In this document: piece by piece, positions 41,701 through 51,438 of the stretch
How positions within the stretch are numbered: position 1 is the first letter of the stretch
Layout of the letters: each line of letters opens with the position of its first letter
Assembly: GCF_022012445.1 (NCBI RefSeq)
Contig: NZ_JAKLTS010000007.1
Coordinates: forward strand, 1-64,000
From: Massilia sp. TS11
Lineage (GTDB): Bacteria; Pseudomonadota; Gammaproteobacteria; Burkholderiales; Burkholderiaceae_D
DNA length: 64,000 bases
Direction: 5' to 3'
The notes under the pieces: model-generated
What the model was told of the DNA's origin: nothing
The model's database searches: none
Seen by the model: the letters and a program-made list of their open reading frames with translations, nothing else
Position numbers and translations under genes: made by a program

Positions 41701-42842
41701 ACGGCGCCGGCCCCTTCGACCTGATCATCACCAGCTATGGCCTGCTGCAGCAGGAGGCGGCCCTGTTCGCGCGGCGCGGCTGGCACACCATCGTGCTCGA
41801 CGAGGCCCAGGCCATCAAGAACACCGCCACCAAGCGCTCGCAGGCCGTGATGGGCCTGCACGGCGAGTTCCGCATGGCCTGCACCGGCACCCCGCTGGAA
41901 AACCATCTGGGCGAATTGTGGAACCTGTTCCGCTTCATCAATCCGGGCCTGCTCGGCTCCCAGGACCAGTTCCATGTGCGCTATGCGGTGCCGATCGAAA
42001 AGGCCCAGGACCAGAAGGCCGCAGCCGGGGCGCGCGCGCGCCTGCGCAAGCTGATCCAGCCCTTCGTGCTGCGCCGGACCAAGGCCCAGGTGCTGGCCGA
42101 GCTGCCGGCGCGCACCGAGATCCTGCTGCCGGTCGAGCAGACCGCGGACGAAGCGGCCCTCTACGAAGGCCTGCGCCGCGCCGCCCTGGAAAAGCTGGCC
42201 ACGCTCGAAGGGCCGGAGAGCCAGAAGTCGATCGCGATTCTGGCCGAGATGATGAAGCTGCGCCGCGCCTGCTGCAATCCGGCCCTGGTCGCGCCCGAGC
42301 TGCAGCTGGCCAGCAGCAAGATGATGGTGTTCGAGCGCCTGCTCGAGGAACTGCTCGAGAACCGCCACAAGGTGCTGGTGTTCAGCCAGTTCGTCGACCA
42401 CCTGGCCCTGCTGCGCGCGCGCCTCGACGCGCGCGGCCTGCGCTACCAGTACCTCGACGGCGCCACCCCGATGAAGGAGCGCAAGGCGCGCGTCGACGCC
42501 TTCCAGGCTGGCGATGGCGATGTGTTCCTGATCAGCCTGAAGGCGGGCGGGGTCGGCATCAATCTGACGGCGGCCGACTACGTGATCCACATGGACCCGT
42601 GGTGGAATCCGGCCGTCGAGGACCAGGCCTCGGACCGCGCCCACCGCATGGGCCAGCAGCGCCCGGTGACGATCTACCGCCTGGTGGCGCGCAATACGAT
42701 CGAGGAGGGCATCGTCGAGCTGCACAAGCACAAGCGCGACCTGGCCGACAGCCTGCTGGCCGAGAGCGACCGCGCCGCCCGCATGACGGCGGCCGACATG
42801 CTGCGCATGCTGCAGGAAGGCCTGGCCGGGCGCGTGCGCTGA
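38733..42842 (+). CDS. SNF2-family DEAD/DEAH-type helicase (large)
   Basis: The 1369-residue product has the SNF2 ATPase in its last third: DDMGLGKT (Walker A, ~929), LDEAQAIKN (DEAQ instead of DEAH, ~1024), TGTPLENHLGELWNLF, and the helicase C-terminal domain (FSQFVDHLALLRAR, SLKAGGVGINLTAADYVIH, SDRAHRMGQQRPV). The first ~900 residues are a large N-terminal region with helix-rich TPR-like stretches. The family remodels nucleic acid-protein complexes; bacterial members are less studied. The start (38733) overlaps the preceding stop by 4 bp, so translation is coupled. Confidence 0.92.
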   Translation: MITIDSLTSGARLVLAALALLGEPVGRSRIAELLAKAGQGLKVEEVGQALVELLEHGLVRDVTGRGFVHAPEAAWPAMRAALEARQLGPLRKAYLTVLPLRLGWEGQVLLRSYRQGVALLRMALIDGDGPEQVQPILQACLACHEASYLHPLVETCARPFDPGLIARIHPLLRAEVLAVLLEQVQREVQAAPAVRAEAERYPNPPPALREALAQHALLRGRFDEALALVPPDTPAAQHLAASVALLRDQQEAGLAGQAAALKALRKASGKRKAAFAGIGAHLHVLALLRDGQPAALTLAETLLETALKASAGPDTAVYQQLHMLQQIRAGLADMAVFGSRSWETLLQPFLFRALIHYWLGLPQLEAKRAQLAEMCALATTAGYDWIAAQLAAILGHLGSAQHGLQAAELRRAHRFADLCSWFTREEAWERQLNALINLQPALNQSAVRETRLVWLLRYDPHYGIQEIEPREQKRDDKGGWSKGRAVGLKRLADEGAQLDYLSAQDLQVLAAIGSVRGYYSGARYELDLDKATAALVGHPLLFWADAPGTRVELLPGAPELLVKAKAGQVTISMQPPLPRLSEDVVVIAETPNRLRVLEVKDEHRRVAAIVGEGLLVPLHAEQRVLKAIGAVSALVTVHSDIGASAADLVQVEADRRLHVHLLPYQTGLKMQILVRPFRDAGAWYAPGSGAESVIAEIHGVRTEARRDLNAERDAERRLVAACHALDAAECAHGEWLLAHPAACLELVAQLQRQDPQQVLLAWPEGESFRLSRRTDSNSLRLAIERDKDWFAVSGELQISEDKILDLRTLLAMLRGSQSRFIALGDQHFLELTEELHRRLEDLADFSEDDGSRLRVHPLASFALEDIANAAGGAKSDKAWRAHLQRIEAQARFVPQLPSTLQAELRDYQREGFDWLARLAHWGVGACLADDMGLGKTVQALALILTRAPQGPTLVVAPTSVCPNWQAEARRFAPTLNVQLFGDGDRAAMVDGAGPFDLIITSYGLLQQEAALFARRGWHTIVLDEAQAIKNTATKRSQAVMGLHGEFRMACTGTPLENHLGELWNLFRFINPGLLGSQDQFHVRYAVPIEKAQDQKAAAGARARLRKLIQPFVLRRTKAQVLAELPARTEILLPVEQTADEAALYEGLRRAALEKLATLEGPESQKSIAILAEMMKLRRACCNPALVAPELQLASSKMMVFERLLEELLENRHKVLVFSQFVDHLALLRARLDARGLRYQYLDGATPMKERKARVDAFQAGDGDVFLISLKAGGVGINLTAADYVIHMDPWWNPAVEDQASDRAHRMGQQRPVTIYRLVARNTIEEGIVELHKHKRDLADSLLAESDRAARMTAADMLRMLQEGLAGRVR

Positions 42843-42946
42843 GGCGCCTGCTTCCGTTTGTAACAGACCCGCTCGCCCGCGGGGAATGATGGTAATCTGA
42901 CGCGCTCGCCGCTGCAGCGGCGCCGTGTCCACCGAAGTAAGACAGC

Positions 42947-44839
42947 ATGAAAACACGAACCCAGCTCGCGCTGGCCCTGCTGGCCGGCGCCCTCGCCTGC
43001 CAGCCCGCGCAGGCCGCCGCACCGAAGAAGAAAGCCGCCGCCAGCGTCAAGAAGGGCGCAGCCGCCAAGGGCGGCAAGAGCGCGGCCAAAAGCGCCAAGA
43101 CCGACAAGGGCGCGAAAGCCGGCGCCAAAAGCAGCGCCAAACCCGTCCTGAAACCGGCCGTGCCGCTGGCCCCGCTCAGCTGGCGCGACCGCGTGTTCGA
43201 CAATCTGGCCACCCAGTTCCTGAATGAGCTGTGGCGCATCGAGCCGGAGCTGGCCATCAGCGTCGGCAAATACGACACCGCGGCCATGCTCTCGATTCCC
43301 GATAACGCCGGGCGCCAGCGCGAACTGGCCTTCATCGACGAGTGGCTGGAGAAATTCAGTGCGGTCGACACGCGTCAGCTCGGCAGCAAGCAGAAGAGCG
43401 ATCTGGCCCTCTTGATCGCCAAGCTCAACGGCGACCGCTGGCGCCTGCAGACCCTGCGCGAGCACGAATGGAACCCGGCCCTGTACAACATCGCCGAGCC
43501 GATCGACCTGGTGCTGCACACCGAGTACGCGTCCAACGAGCAGCGCCTGCGCACCCTGCTCAAGCGCCTGGCGAATGTGCCGGCCTACTTCCAGGCTGCC
43601 CAGAACAGCCTGACCACGCCGACCCACGAACACACCCAGCTGGCGATCGCCCAGGCGCCCGGCAATCTGATCGTGCTGGACGCGCTCGAGAAGGCGGTCA
43701 AGGCCTCGATCCTGACGCCGGCCGAAAAGGAGCTGTACGCGACGCGCCTGACGGCCGCGCGGCGTGCCGTGGACGGCTATGTCACCTATCTGAAGGCGCT
43801 CGACACGGTCAATGCCAGCCCGCGTCCTTTCCGCCTGGGCAAGGAGCTGTACGAGGCCAAGTTCGCCCACGAGATCCAGGCGGCCAGCACGGCCGAACAG
43901 ACCTTCCAGAAGGCCCAGGCCGCGCGCGAGGAACTGCTGACGCGCATGAACGGCCTGGCCGACGAACTGTGGGCGCGCACCATGGGCGATCTGCCGCGTC
44001 CCGAGGACCGGCTGCGCAAGATCGGCATGGTGATCGACAAGCTGTCCGACCAGCACGTCAGCCGCGAGGACTTCCTGCCCGAGATCCGGCGCCAGGTGGC
44101 GGCCCTGCAGGACTGGGTCGGTCAGCGCAAGCTGCTCACCCTCGACCCCAGCAAGCCGCTCGAGGTGCGCCCGACGCCGCTGTACCAGCGCGGCGTGGCC
44201 GGCGCCTCGATCGACGCGCCCGGGCCCTACCGCCCGCAGGACCGCACCTGGTACAACGTCACCCCGCTCGACGGCCTGAGCGCGCAGGAAGCCGAATCCA
44301 GCCTGCGCGAATACAACCGCTGGATCCTGCAGATTCTGAATATTCACGAGGCGGTGCCGGGCCACTATGCCCAGCTCGTGTATGCGAACCGCTCGCCCTC
44401 GCTGGTCAAGAGCCTGTTTGGCAATGCGGCGATGATCGAGGGCTGGGCCGTGTATGCCGAGCGCATGATGATGGAAGCCGGCTATGGCGACAACACGCCC
44501 GAAATGCAGCTGATGTACGCCAAATGGCATCTGCGCGTGGTGACCAACACCATCCTCGACTACAGCGTGCACGTGCTCGGCATGGACCAGGCGGCCGCGC
44601 TCGACCTGCTGATGCGCCAGTCCTTCCAGACCGAGGCCGAAGCGCGCGAGAAGTGGCACCGCGTGCAGGTCAGCTCGGTGCAGCTGTGCGCCTATTTCAG
44701 CGGCTACAGCGAGATCATGGAACTGCGCGAGGCCAAGAAGAAGCAGCTGGGCGCGGCCTTCAATCTGAAGGACTTCCACGAGAAGTTCCTCAGTTTCGGC
44801 AGCGCCCCGGTGAAGATGATCCGCGAGCTGATGCCCTGA
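42947..44839 (+). CDS. Exported DUF885-family protein (M3-like zinc-peptidase fold)
   Basis: The 630-residue product has a Sec signal (LALALLAGALACQPAQA) followed by a Lys/Ala-rich low-complexity stretch (~24-65) resembling a histone-tail-like segment, then DUF885. The active-site motif NIHEAVPGHYAQ (HEAVPGH, ~467) is the family's HExxxxH zinc site. A GWAVYAERMMME block follows. The gene is 104 bp after the SNF2-family helicase gene and converges with tatC. Location periplasm or outer membrane (inference). Confidence 0.88.
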   Translation: MKTRTQLALALLAGALACQPAQAAAPKKKAAASVKKGAAAKGGKSAAKSAKTDKGAKAGAKSSAKPVLKPAVPLAPLSWRDRVFDNLATQFLNELWRIEPELAISVGKYDTAAMLSIPDNAGRQRELAFIDEWLEKFSAVDTRQLGSKQKSDLALLIAKLNGDRWRLQTLREHEWNPALYNIAEPIDLVLHTEYASNEQRLRTLLKRLANVPAYFQAAQNSLTTPTHEHTQLAIAQAPGNLIVLDALEKAVKASILTPAEKELYATRLTAARRAVDGYVTYLKALDTVNASPRPFRLGKELYEAKFAHEIQAASTAEQTFQKAQAAREELLTRMNGLADELWARTMGDLPRPEDRLRKIGMVIDKLSDQHVSREDFLPEIRRQVAALQDWVGQRKLLTLDPSKPLEVRPTPLYQRGVAGASIDAPGPYRPQDRTWYNVTPLDGLSAQEAESSLREYNRWILQILNIHEAVPGHYAQLVYANRSPSLVKSLFGNAAMIEGWAVYAERMMMEAGYGDNTPEMQLMYAKWHLRVVTNTILDYSVHVLGMDQAAALDLLMRQSFQTEAEAREKWHRVQVSSVQLCAYFSGYSEIMELREAKKKQLGAAFNLKDFHEKFLSFGSAPVKMIRELMP

Positions 44840-44846
44840 GCGGGCC

Positions 44847-45593
44847 TCAGTCGCGCGCGCTGGTGGCCTTCACGAACAGGGGGGCCAGCAGGATGCCCAG
44901 CTCGTACAGCAGGCACATCGGCACGGCCAGGGCCAGCATCGACACCGCGTCCGGCGGCGTCACGATGGCCGAGATGATGAAGGAGCCGACGATCGCGTAG
45001 CGGCGGATCTCCTTGAATTTCTCGATGCTGACGATGCCCAGGCGCACCAGGATCACGACCACCACGGGCACCTCGAAGGTGGCGCCGAAGGCCAGACACA
45101 TCGACATCACGAAGTCGAGGTAGTTTTCGATATCGGGCGCCACAGCGATCGACTTCGGCGAAAAGTCGCCGATGAAGTGGAACACGCGCCCGAACACGAA
45201 GAAATAGCAGAAGGCCACGCCGAGCACGAACAGCAGCGAGGACGACATCACGAGCGGCAGCACGAGGCGCTTCTCGTTGTCGTACAGGCCGGGCGCGACG
45301 AAAGCCCACAGCTGGTAGAACACCCAGGGCAGGGAGACGATGATGGCCAGCATCAGGGTCAGCTTCATCGGCACCAGGAAGGGCGCGATCACGCCGGTGG
45401 CGATCATCTTGGCCCCGGCCGGCAAGGCGGCGATCATCGGTGCGGCAATAAAATCATAGATGCGCGAGGGACCGGGCCAGGCCAGCAGGACGGCGCAGGC
45501 GGCCAGGATGCCGTACACGGCCTTGATGATGCGGTCGCGCAGTTCGATCAGGTGAGAGATAAAGGTCTCTTCGCCCGCAGTGGTGTCGGTCAT
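44847..45593 (-). CDS. tatC: Sec-independent translocase subunit TatC
   Basis: The 248-residue product starts TFISHLIELRDRIIK-like (EETFISHLIELRDRIIK, TatC N-terminal signature) and has six hydrophobic segments, including the conserved P-F-LVPMKLTLMLA region. TatC binds twin-arginine signal peptides in the inner membrane and forms the receptor with TatB. Its start overlaps tatB by 4 bp. It is the last gene of a minus-strand array. Confidence 0.95.
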   Translation of the reverse strand: MTDTTAGEETFISHLIELRDRIIKAVYGILAACAVLLAWPGPSRIYDFIAAPMIAALPAGAKMIATGVIAPFLVPMKLTLMLAIIVSLPWVFYQLWAFVAPGLYDNEKRLVLPLVMSSSLLFVLGVAFCYFFVFGRVFHFIGDFSPKSIAVAPDIENYLDFVMSMCLAFGATFEVPVVVVILVRLGIVSIEKFKEIRRYAIVGSFIISAIVTPPDAVSMLALAVPMCLLYELGILLAPLFVKATSARD

Positions 45594-46081
45594 TGGAAGA
45601 ACGGGGAACGGGTGCTGCCCGGGCGGAATTTCTTGACGCGGGCGGCGGCCGAGATGATGTGGGTGCGCCCGCCATGGCGCTGCTTGTACCAGCCGGGCAC
45701 GGCGGCGTTACGCTGGACTTTCTTGCGGCGGAAATCGCGCGCCTTGCGTTCGAGCTCGCTGAGCGACGGCGGCGCACTCAGGCTGTCGAGGGCCGGATGG
45801 TCTTTCCAGGCCGCCTCGACATCATCGACATGCTGGGCAATCGTCTGCTGGACGCCGCTCTGCACCGAGCTGGCCGCATCCTGCATTTCCTTGTGCAGAT
45901 TGCGCAGCTCCTCGAGCTCGATTTCGCGCGACACTTCCGACTTCACCTGGGACAGATAGCGCTGGGCGCGGCCATACAGGGTGCCGGCCATGCGCGCCAC
46001 CTTGGGCAGCTTCTCCGGCCCGATCACCACCAGCGCCACCACGCCGATGACGGCGAGCTTGGTCAAACCCAGGTCGATCAT
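45590..46081 (-). CDS. tatB: Sec-independent translocase subunit TatB
   Basis: The 163-residue product has an N-terminal hydrophobic helix (LGLTKLAVIGVVALVVIGP), the hinge EKLPKVAR and an amphipathic helix, then a variable acidic-to-basic tail (VKSEVSREIELEELRNLHKE). It pairs with TatC in the twin-arginine receptor complex. 9 bp downstream of tatA and overlapping tatC. Confidence 0.92.
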   Translation of the reverse strand: MIDLGLTKLAVIGVVALVVIGPEKLPKVARMAGTLYGRAQRYLSQVKSEVSREIELEELRNLHKEMQDAASSVQSGVQQTIAQHVDDVEAAWKDHPALDSLSAPPSLSELERKARDFRRKKVQRNAAVPGWYKQRHGGRTHIISAAARVKKFRPGSTRSPFFQ

Positions 46082-46090
46082 GGCGCGGGC

Positions 46091-46285
46091 TTAGTGCTTC
46101 TCTTTGGCGTCGACGTCGATTGCCTTCTTGGTCTCGGCGGCTTTCTCGTCGTCGGTCTTCATGCCTTCCTTGAAGCCCTTGATCGACTTGGCCAGGTCGC
46201 CGCCCAGGTCCGGCAGTTTTTTACCGAACAGCAGCACGATCACGACCAGCACAATCAGCCAGTGCCAAATACTCATCGAACCCAT
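46091..46285 (-). CDS. tatA: Sec-independent translocase subunit TatA
   Basis: The 64-residue product is a single helix ([17 protein letters not shown]) with the [20 protein letters not shown] amphipathic part, typical of TatA, which forms the translocation pore. Start 46285 (MGSMSIWHW) is chosen because AGGAGGG lies 7 nt upstream; ATG 46276 would place it 16 nt away. The upstream spacer carries one palindromic repeat (46364). Confidence 0.92.
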   Translation of the reverse strand: MGSMSIWHWLIVLVVIVLLFGKKLPDLGGDLAKSIKGFKEGMKTDDEKAAETKKAIDVDAKEKH

Positions 46286-46360
46286 ACACAAACCCTCCTA
46301 AAAACGCCAAGTATACGCCATCGCCATGACTTCACGGTGACGACTGCATCTGCATGGAAA

Positions 46361-46382
46361 AATGGGGTCTGACCCCATTTTT
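46361..46382. repeat. Palindromic interspersed repeat (core GGGGTCTGACCCC, 46364-46376)
   Basis: Single copy with 10-bp perfect arms around one central base, between hint and tatA, that is inside the apparent his-tat array. If transcribed it could separate the tat genes from the upstream genes as a hairpin; it lacks a T-run long enough for a clear terminator (CATTTTTC follows on the plus strand). Confidence 0.75.
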
Positions 46383-46393
46383 CTGGGCTGCAC

Positions 46394-46771
46394 TCAGTTG
46401 CGCTCGTGGCGCCACGGGTGCGGGCCGCCGATCAGATGCAGGTGCAGGTGGTAGACCTCCTGGCCGCCGTCGGGGCCGGTGTTGATCAGGGTCTTGTAGC
46501 CGCCGCCGACGGCCTTGCCGGCCGCGTCGTAGTGCGGGGCGATGCCTTGCTCGGCCGCCAGGCGCGGGGCCAGCGCCAGCATGCGGCCCAGCAGGCCGGC
46601 CTGCGCCGGCGTGGTGTCGCTCAGGGTGCCGATGTGGGCCTTGGGAATGACCAGCAGATGCACGGGCGCATGCGGCTGGATGTCCTTGAAGACCAGCATC
46701 TCCTCGTCTTCATAGACGGTGCTTGCGGGAATTTGCTTGGCAGCGATTTTGCAGAAAATGCAGTTGTCCAC
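46394..46771 (-). CDS. HIT-family purine nucleoside phosphoramidase (HinT-like)
   Basis: The 125-residue product begins DNCIFCKIAAKQIPAS (zinc-type CxxC) and ends with the histidine triad VYHLHLHLIGGPHPW. HinT hydrolyses AMP-lysine-type phosphoramidates. The start is GTG at 46771 with AAGGAG 5 nt upstream. It follows hisE at 9 bp, a context common in betaproteobacteria. Confidence 0.92.
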   Translation of the reverse strand: MDNCIFCKIAAKQIPASTVYEDEEMLVFKDIQPHAPVHLLVIPKAHIGTLSDTTPAQAGLLGRMLALAPRLAAEQGIAPHYDAAGKAVGGGYKTLINTGPDGGQEVYHLHLHLIGGPHPWRHERN

Positions 46772-46780
46772 GTCCTCTCC

Positions 46781-47098
46781 TTACTCCGTGCGCGCGGCTT
46801 TTTCGACCAGGCCGGACACGCCTTCGCGGCGCCCCAGCTCGGCGATGATGTCGTCCGGCGTCAGGCCGAACTGGGCCAGCAGCACCATGCTGTGGAACCA
46901 CAGGTCGGCGCATTCATAGCGCACCTTGTCGGCCTCGCCATCCTTGGCGGCCATGACCAGCTCGGTCGCTTCCTCGCCGATTTTTTTCAGGATGGCGTCA
47001 TTGCCTTTGCTGAACAGCTTGGCCACGTAGGAACTGGCCGGGTCGGCGCCCTTGCGGCTCTCGATCGTGGCCGCCACGCGCTGCAGAATCTCACTCAT
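46781..47098 (-). CDS. hisE: Phosphoribosyl-ATP pyrophosphatase
   Basis: The 105-residue product has the HisE/MazG-like helices and the conserved [20 protein letters not shown] and [15 protein letters not shown] blocks. HisE removes pyrophosphate from phosphoribosyl-ATP (step 2 of histidine synthesis). It overlaps the hisI gene by 8 bp; in E. coli the two are fused, here they are separate. Confidence 0.94.
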   Translation of the reverse strand: MSEILQRVAATIESRKGADPASSYVAKLFSKGNDAILKKIGEEATELVMAAKDGEADKVRYECADLWFHSMVLLAQFGLTPDDIIAELGRREGVSGLVEKAARTE

Positions 47099-47498
47099 GT
47101 TGGGCCTTGTAGATGGCAGACGGGTCCTTCAGCACGGGTTCGCTGTCGTGCCAGTCGCCATTGTCGTATTTCTGGAAGAAGCAGCTGTGCCGCCCCGTGT
47201 GGCAGGCGATGCCGCCGGCCTGCTCGACCTTGAGCAGCACCACGTCCTCGTCGCAGTCGAGGCGGATTTCGAGCACCTTCTGGGTGTGGCCGCTCTCCTC
47301 GCCCTTGTGCCACAGCTTCTTGCGCGAGCGGCTCCAGTAGACGGCTTCGCCCAGCTCGACCGTGCGGGCCAGGGCGTCGCGGTTCATCCAGGCGAACATC
47401 AGGATGTCGCCGCTGGCGGCTTCCTGGGCGATCACCGGCACCAGGCCGTGCTCGTCCCATTTCACCTTCTTCAGCCATTTCGGTACGGTCGGGCTCAT
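47091..47498 (-). CDS. hisI: Phosphoribosyl-AMP cyclohydrolase
   Basis: The 135-residue product has the HisI core [29 protein letters not shown] and the metal-site CDEDVVLL...[13 protein letters not shown]. It opens the adenine ring of PR-AMP (step 3), needs Zn2+/Mg2+. 10 bp from hisF. Confidence 0.95.
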   Translation of the reverse strand: MSPTVPKWLKKVKWDEHGLVPVIAQEAASGDILMFAWMNRDALARTVELGEAVYWSRSRKKLWHKGEESGHTQKVLEIRLDCDEDVVLLKVEQAGGIACHTGRHSCFFQKYDNGDWHDSEPVLKDPSAIYKAQHE

Positions 47499-47507
47499 GC
47501 GCTCCTC

Positions 47508-48269
47508 TCAGTCCAGGCGCATCGGGATGCCCTGCGCCGCCATGAAGGCCTTGGCTTCGTGCACCGTGTGCTGGCCGTAGTGAAAGATGCTGGCCGCCAG
47601 CACGGCGTCAGCGTGGCCCTGCTTGATGCCGTCGGCCAGGTCCTGCAGGCCGCCCACGCCGCCCGAGGCGATCACCGGAATGTGCACGGCGTCCGAGACG
47701 GCGCGCGTCAGACCGAGGTCGAAGCCGACCTTGGTGCCGTCGCGGTCCATGCTGGTCAGCAGGATTTCGCCGGCGCCCAGGCTTTCGACCTGCTTGGCCC
47801 AGGCCACGGCGTCCAGCCCGGTCGGGGTACGCCCGCCGTGGGTGAACACTTCCCAGCGGCCCGGGGCCACCTGCTTGGCGTCGATCGCCACCACGATGCA
47901 CTGGGCGCCGTGCTTCTGCGAAGCCTCGAACACCAGCTGCGGGTTCTGCACGGCCGAGGTGTTCATCGATACCTTGTCGGCGCCGGCATTGAGCAGGCGG
48001 CGCACATCGGCCACCTGGCGCACGCCGCCGCCGACGGTCAGCGGAATGAAGACCTGGGAGGCGACGTCCTCGATGATGTGCAGGATCAGGTCGCGCCCGT
48101 CGGACGAGGCCGTGATGTCGAGGAAGGTCAGTTCGTCGGCGCCCTGCTCATAGTAGCGGCGCGCGATCTCGACCGGATCGCCGGCGTCGCGCAGGGCGAC
48201 GAAATTGACGCCCTTGACCACGCGCCCATTGGTCACGTCGAGGCAGGGGATGATGCGTTTGGCTAGCAT
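47508..48269 (-). CDS. hisF: Imidazole glycerol phosphate synthase, cyclase subunit
   Basis: The 253-residue (beta/alpha)8 barrel has the catalytic Asp11 in [15 protein letters not shown] and the second Asp in [16 protein letters not shown]. HisF uses ammonia from HisH to make IGP and AICAR. 9 bp from hisA, same strand. Confidence 0.96.
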   Translation of the reverse strand: MLAKRIIPCLDVTNGRVVKGVNFVALRDAGDPVEIARRYYEQGADELTFLDITASSDGRDLILHIIEDVASQVFIPLTVGGGVRQVADVRRLLNAGADKVSMNTSAVQNPQLVFEASQKHGAQCIVVAIDAKQVAPGRWEVFTHGGRTPTGLDAVAWAKQVESLGAGEILLTSMDRDGTKVGFDLGLTRAVSDAVHIPVIASGGVGGLQDLADGIKQGHADAVLAASIFHYGQHTVHEAKAFMAAQGIPMRLD

Positions 48270-48277
48270 GGTGCGGC

Positions 48278-49048
48278 TTAGTCGCCTTCCGTCAGTGCAT
48301 CGGCACGCGCCTGGGCTTCGGCCAGGTTGAGCGTGCCTTCATAGATCGAGCGGCCGCAGATGACGCCTTCAATGCCTTCGTCCTGCACGGCGCACAGTTG
48401 TTCCACGTCGCGGATGTTGTGCACGCCGCCCGACGCGATGATCGGCACGCGCACGGCCTGGGCCAGCTTGACGGTCGCCTCGATGTTCACGCCGCCCATC
48501 ATGCCGTCGCGGCCGATGTCGGTGTAGATGATCGATTCGACGCCGTACTGCTCGAACTTCTGGGCCAGGTCGATCACCTCGTGGCCGGACAGCTTGGACC
48601 AGCCGTCGGTGGCGACCTTGCCGTCCTTGGCGTCGAGGCCGACGATGATGTGGCCGGGGAAGGCGCCGCAGGCATCGTGCAGGAAGCCGGGGCTCTTCAC
48701 GGCGGCGGTGCCGATGATGATGTAGCTGATGCCGTCGTCGAGATAGCGCTCGATGGTGTCGAGGTCGCGGATGCCGCCGCCGAGCTGGACGGGGATCTCA
48801 TCGATCCCGTTGTCCTCGGCAAAGTCCTGCACGACCTGGAGGATGGACTTGACGGCCGCTTCGTTCTTCGGCTTGCCGGCGAAGGCGCCGTTCAGGTCCA
48901 CCAGGTGCAGGCGGCGCGCCCCCTGCTTGAGCCAGTGCAGGGCCATCTCGGCCGGATCTTCGGAGAACACGGTGGCGAGTTCCATATCGCCTTGCTTGAG
49001 GCGAACGCAGTGACCGTCCTTGAGGTCGATAGCAGGAATGAGCAACAT
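48278..49048 (-). CDS. hisA: Phosphoribosylformimino-AICAR-P isomerase
   Basis: The 256-residue barrel has catalytic Asp8 in [18 protein letters not shown] and [17 protein letters not shown] with the second Asp. HisA opens the ribose ring of ProFAR (Amadori rearrangement). Its length is slightly longer than the E. coli enzyme. It is 16 bp downstream of hisH. Confidence 0.96.
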   Translation of the reverse strand: MLLIPAIDLKDGHCVRLKQGDMELATVFSEDPAEMALHWLKQGARRLHLVDLNGAFAGKPKNEAAVKSILQVVQDFAEDNGIDEIPVQLGGGIRDLDTIERYLDDGISYIIIGTAAVKSPGFLHDACGAFPGHIIVGLDAKDGKVATDGWSKLSGHEVIDLAQKFEQYGVESIIYTDIGRDGMMGGVNIEATVKLAQAVRVPIIASGGVHNIRDVEQLCAVQDEGIEGVICGRSIYEGTLNLAEAQARADALTEGD

Positions 49049-49063
49049 GATGGCGTGTGGGAG

Positions 49064-49702
49064 TCAGGGGTTCCAGGTGGTGAAGTTATGGTACAGCTGC
49101 AAGCCGGCGGCGCCGCTCTTTTCCGGGTGGAATTGCGTTGCCACGACATTGCCGCGCGCAACGGCGCAACAGAAGGGGGCGCCGTAGTCGGTGGTGCCGA
49201 TCGTGTCCGTCTCGTCCTCGGGCACGGCATAGAAGCTGTGCACGAAGTAGAACCAGGCCGCGTCCTCGATGCCCTGCCAGAGCGGATGCGGGCGCGTCTG
49301 GCGCACCCGGTTCCAGCCCATCTGCGGGACCTTGAAGCGCGAGCCGTCGGCCTGCAGGCGGCCCTCGAGCTGGAAGCGCACGACATTGCCGGGCAACAGG
49401 CCCAGGCCCGGCGTATCGCCTTCCTCGCTATGGGAGAACAGCATCTGCTCGCCGACGCAGACCCCGAGCACGGGGCGGCTGGCGGCCACGCTGCGCAGGG
49501 CGTCCTCGACGCCGGATTCGCGCAGGGATTTCATACAGTCGCGCATGGCGCCCTGGCCCGGCAGGACCAGGCGGTCGGCGGCCAGGATCTCGGGGACCTC
49601 GCCGGAAATGCGGACATCGGCCTCGGGCGCTACGGCACGCAGGGCCTGCGCTACCGAGCGCAGGTTCCCCATGCCGTAGTCGACCACTACTATTTTGTTC
49701 AT
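49064..49702 (-). CDS. hisH: Imidazole glycerol phosphate synthase, glutaminase subunit
   Basis: The 212-residue class I glutamine amidotransferase has nucleophile Cys82 in [11 protein letters not shown], the oxyanion GQGAMRD region and the His-Glu pair in TQFHPEKSG. It feeds ammonia to HisF. Confidence 0.95.
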   Translation of the reverse strand: MNKIVVVDYGMGNLRSVAQALRAVAPEADVRISGEVPEILAADRLVLPGQGAMRDCMKSLRESGVEDALRSVAASRPVLGVCVGEQMLFSHSEEGDTPGLGLLPGNVVRFQLEGRLQADGSRFKVPQMGWNRVRQTRPHPLWQGIEDAAWFYFVHSFYAVPEDETDTIGTTDYGAPFCCAVARGNVVATQFHPEKSGAAGLQLYHNFTTWNP

Positions 49703-49729
49703 GGTTGTACTCGCAGCGTGCGTGTCAGG

Positions 49730-50320
49730 TCAGAGGCTGCCTTTGGTCGAAGGGATGGTGCCGGCGGCACGCGCGTCCAGCTCGCTGGCCATGCGCAGGG
49801 CGCGGCCGAAAGCCTTGAACACGGTTTCGCACTGGTGGTGGGCGTTGACCCCGCGCAGATTGTCGACATGCAGGGTGACGCCCGCATGGTTGACGAAGCC
49901 GCGGAAGAATTCGATGGTCAGGTCGACGTCGAAGCTGCCGATGGTCGCGCGGGTAAACGGCACATGCCATTCGAGGCCGGGACGGCCGGAAAAGTCGATC
50001 ACCACGCGCGACAGGGCTTCGTCGAGCGGCACATAGGCGTGGCCGTAGCGGCGGATGCCTTTCTTGTCGCCGATGGCCTTGGCCACGGCCATGCCGAGCG
50101 TGATGCCGACGTCCTCGACCGTGTGGTGGGCGTCGATGTGCAGGTCGCCGCTGGCGACGACCTCGAGGTCGACCAGGCCATGGCGGGCGATCTGGTCGAG
50201 CATGTGGTCGAGGAAGGACACGCCCGTATTGAGTTTCTGGACGCCGCTGCCATCGAGGTTGAGGGCGACGCGGACCTGGGTCTCGCTGGTGTTGCGCGTA
50301 ATGTCTGCGGTGCGGTTCAT
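49730..50320 (-). CDS. hisB: Imidazoleglycerol-phosphate dehydratase
   Basis: The 196-residue product has the manganese-binding repeats [27 protein letters not shown] and the second half [16 protein letters not shown]. It is monofunctional, lacking the phosphatase half of the E. coli protein; the histidinol-phosphatase gene is not in this window. ATG 50320 is chosen as the start of the conserved domain. Confidence 0.95.
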   Translation of the reverse strand: MNRTADITRNTSETQVRVALNLDGSGVQKLNTGVSFLDHMLDQIARHGLVDLEVVASGDLHIDAHHTVEDVGITLGMAVAKAIGDKKGIRRYGHAYVPLDEALSRVVIDFSGRPGLEWHVPFTRATIGSFDVDLTIEFFRGFVNHAGVTLHVDNLRGVNAHHQCETVFKAFGRALRMASELDARAAGTIPSTKGSL

Positions 50321-50322
50321 GA

Positions 50323-51411
50323 TCACTTGAGTGCGGCGGTAAGGGCCTGCAGGAAGGCCGCGTTCTCGTCTGGCGTGCTGACAGTCACGCGCAGGCAATT
50401 GGCCAGCAATGCATGCATTTTACTCATATTTTTGGCCAGGACCTTGTCCGCGACGAGTTTGGCCTGGACGGCGTCGGCATCGGGCACGCGGAACAGCAGG
50501 AAATTGGCGGCCGAGGGGAACACCGTGACCCCGGGCAAAGCGGCCAGGGCAGCGGCCAGGCGCGGGCGTTCGGCATTGAGCAGGGCGGCCTGGGCGTCGA
50601 GCACCTCGAGGTGGTCGAGCGCGAATTCGGCAGCCACCTGGGTCAGCACATTGATGTTGTAAGGAGGCCGCACTTTTTCGATTTCGGCCAACAAAGCGGG
50701 CGCCGCCGACATATAGCCGAGGCGGATGCCGGCCAGCCCGAGCTTGGACAGGGTGCGCATCACGACCATGTTCGGGTAGGCCGGCAGCTCACCCATGAAG
50801 CTGGTGCGGGCGAAGGGCTCATAGGCCTCGTCGACCACCAGAATGCCGTGCTCGCCCAGAGCAGCCGCCAGGGCGGCCACATCCGCCGCGCTGTGCAGAT
50901 TGCCGGTCGGGTTGTTCGGGTAGGCGAGGAAGACCAGCGCCGGCCGGTGCGCGGCGATGGCCGCCAGCATGGCCGGCATGTCGAGCGAGAAGTCGGCGCG
51001 CAGCGGCACGCCGACGAAGTCCTGGCCGGCCATCGTGGCCGAGCGCTGGAACATCACGAAGGTCGGCACCGGGGCCAGCACGGTGGCGCGCCGGTCCTGG
51101 CGCGCCGTGGCCATGCACAGCAGCGAGATGATCTCGTCCGAGCCGTTGCCGAGCAGGACGTCATAGCCGGCCGGCACCCCGAGGCGGGCGACGATGCGCT
51201 GCTTGAGGCTGGCGTAGCTGGGCACCGGGTAGCGGTTCAGGACGGCCGCGGCCAGGCGCTGGCCGAGTTCGGCGCGCAGGGCGTCCGGCAGGGCATACGG
51301 GTTTTCCATCGCGTCGAGCTTGATGTAGCCGGACGCGTCGGGCACGTGGTAGGAGGCGATCGCACGCACATCGGCGCGGATCGTGTTTGCAATCAGAGTA
51401 TCGAGAGCCAT
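50323..51411 (-). CDS. hisC: Histidinol-phosphate aminotransferase
   Basis: The 362-residue fold-type I PLP enzyme has the [12 protein letters not shown] region, [21 protein letters not shown] and the PLP lysine in [15 protein letters not shown]. It makes L-histidinol phosphate from imidazole acetol phosphate. It is separated from hisD by a DNA methyltransferase gene (28 bp on this side). Confidence 0.95.
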   Translation of the reverse strand: MALDTLIANTIRADVRAIASYHVPDASGYIKLDAMENPYALPDALRAELGQRLAAAVLNRYPVPSYASLKQRIVARLGVPAGYDVLLGNGSDEIISLLCMATARQDRRATVLAPVPTFVMFQRSATMAGQDFVGVPLRADFSLDMPAMLAAIAAHRPALVFLAYPNNPTGNLHSAADVAALAAALGEHGILVVDEAYEPFARTSFMGELPAYPNMVVMRTLSKLGLAGIRLGYMSAAPALLAEIEKVRPPYNINVLTQVAAEFALDHLEVLDAQAALLNAERPRLAAALAALPGVTVFPSAANFLLFRVPDADAVQAKLVADKVLAKNMSKMHALLANCLRVTVSTPDENAAFLQALTAALK

Positions 51412-51438
51412 GATCGTGGGGCCGGGCTGAGCCGGCGA

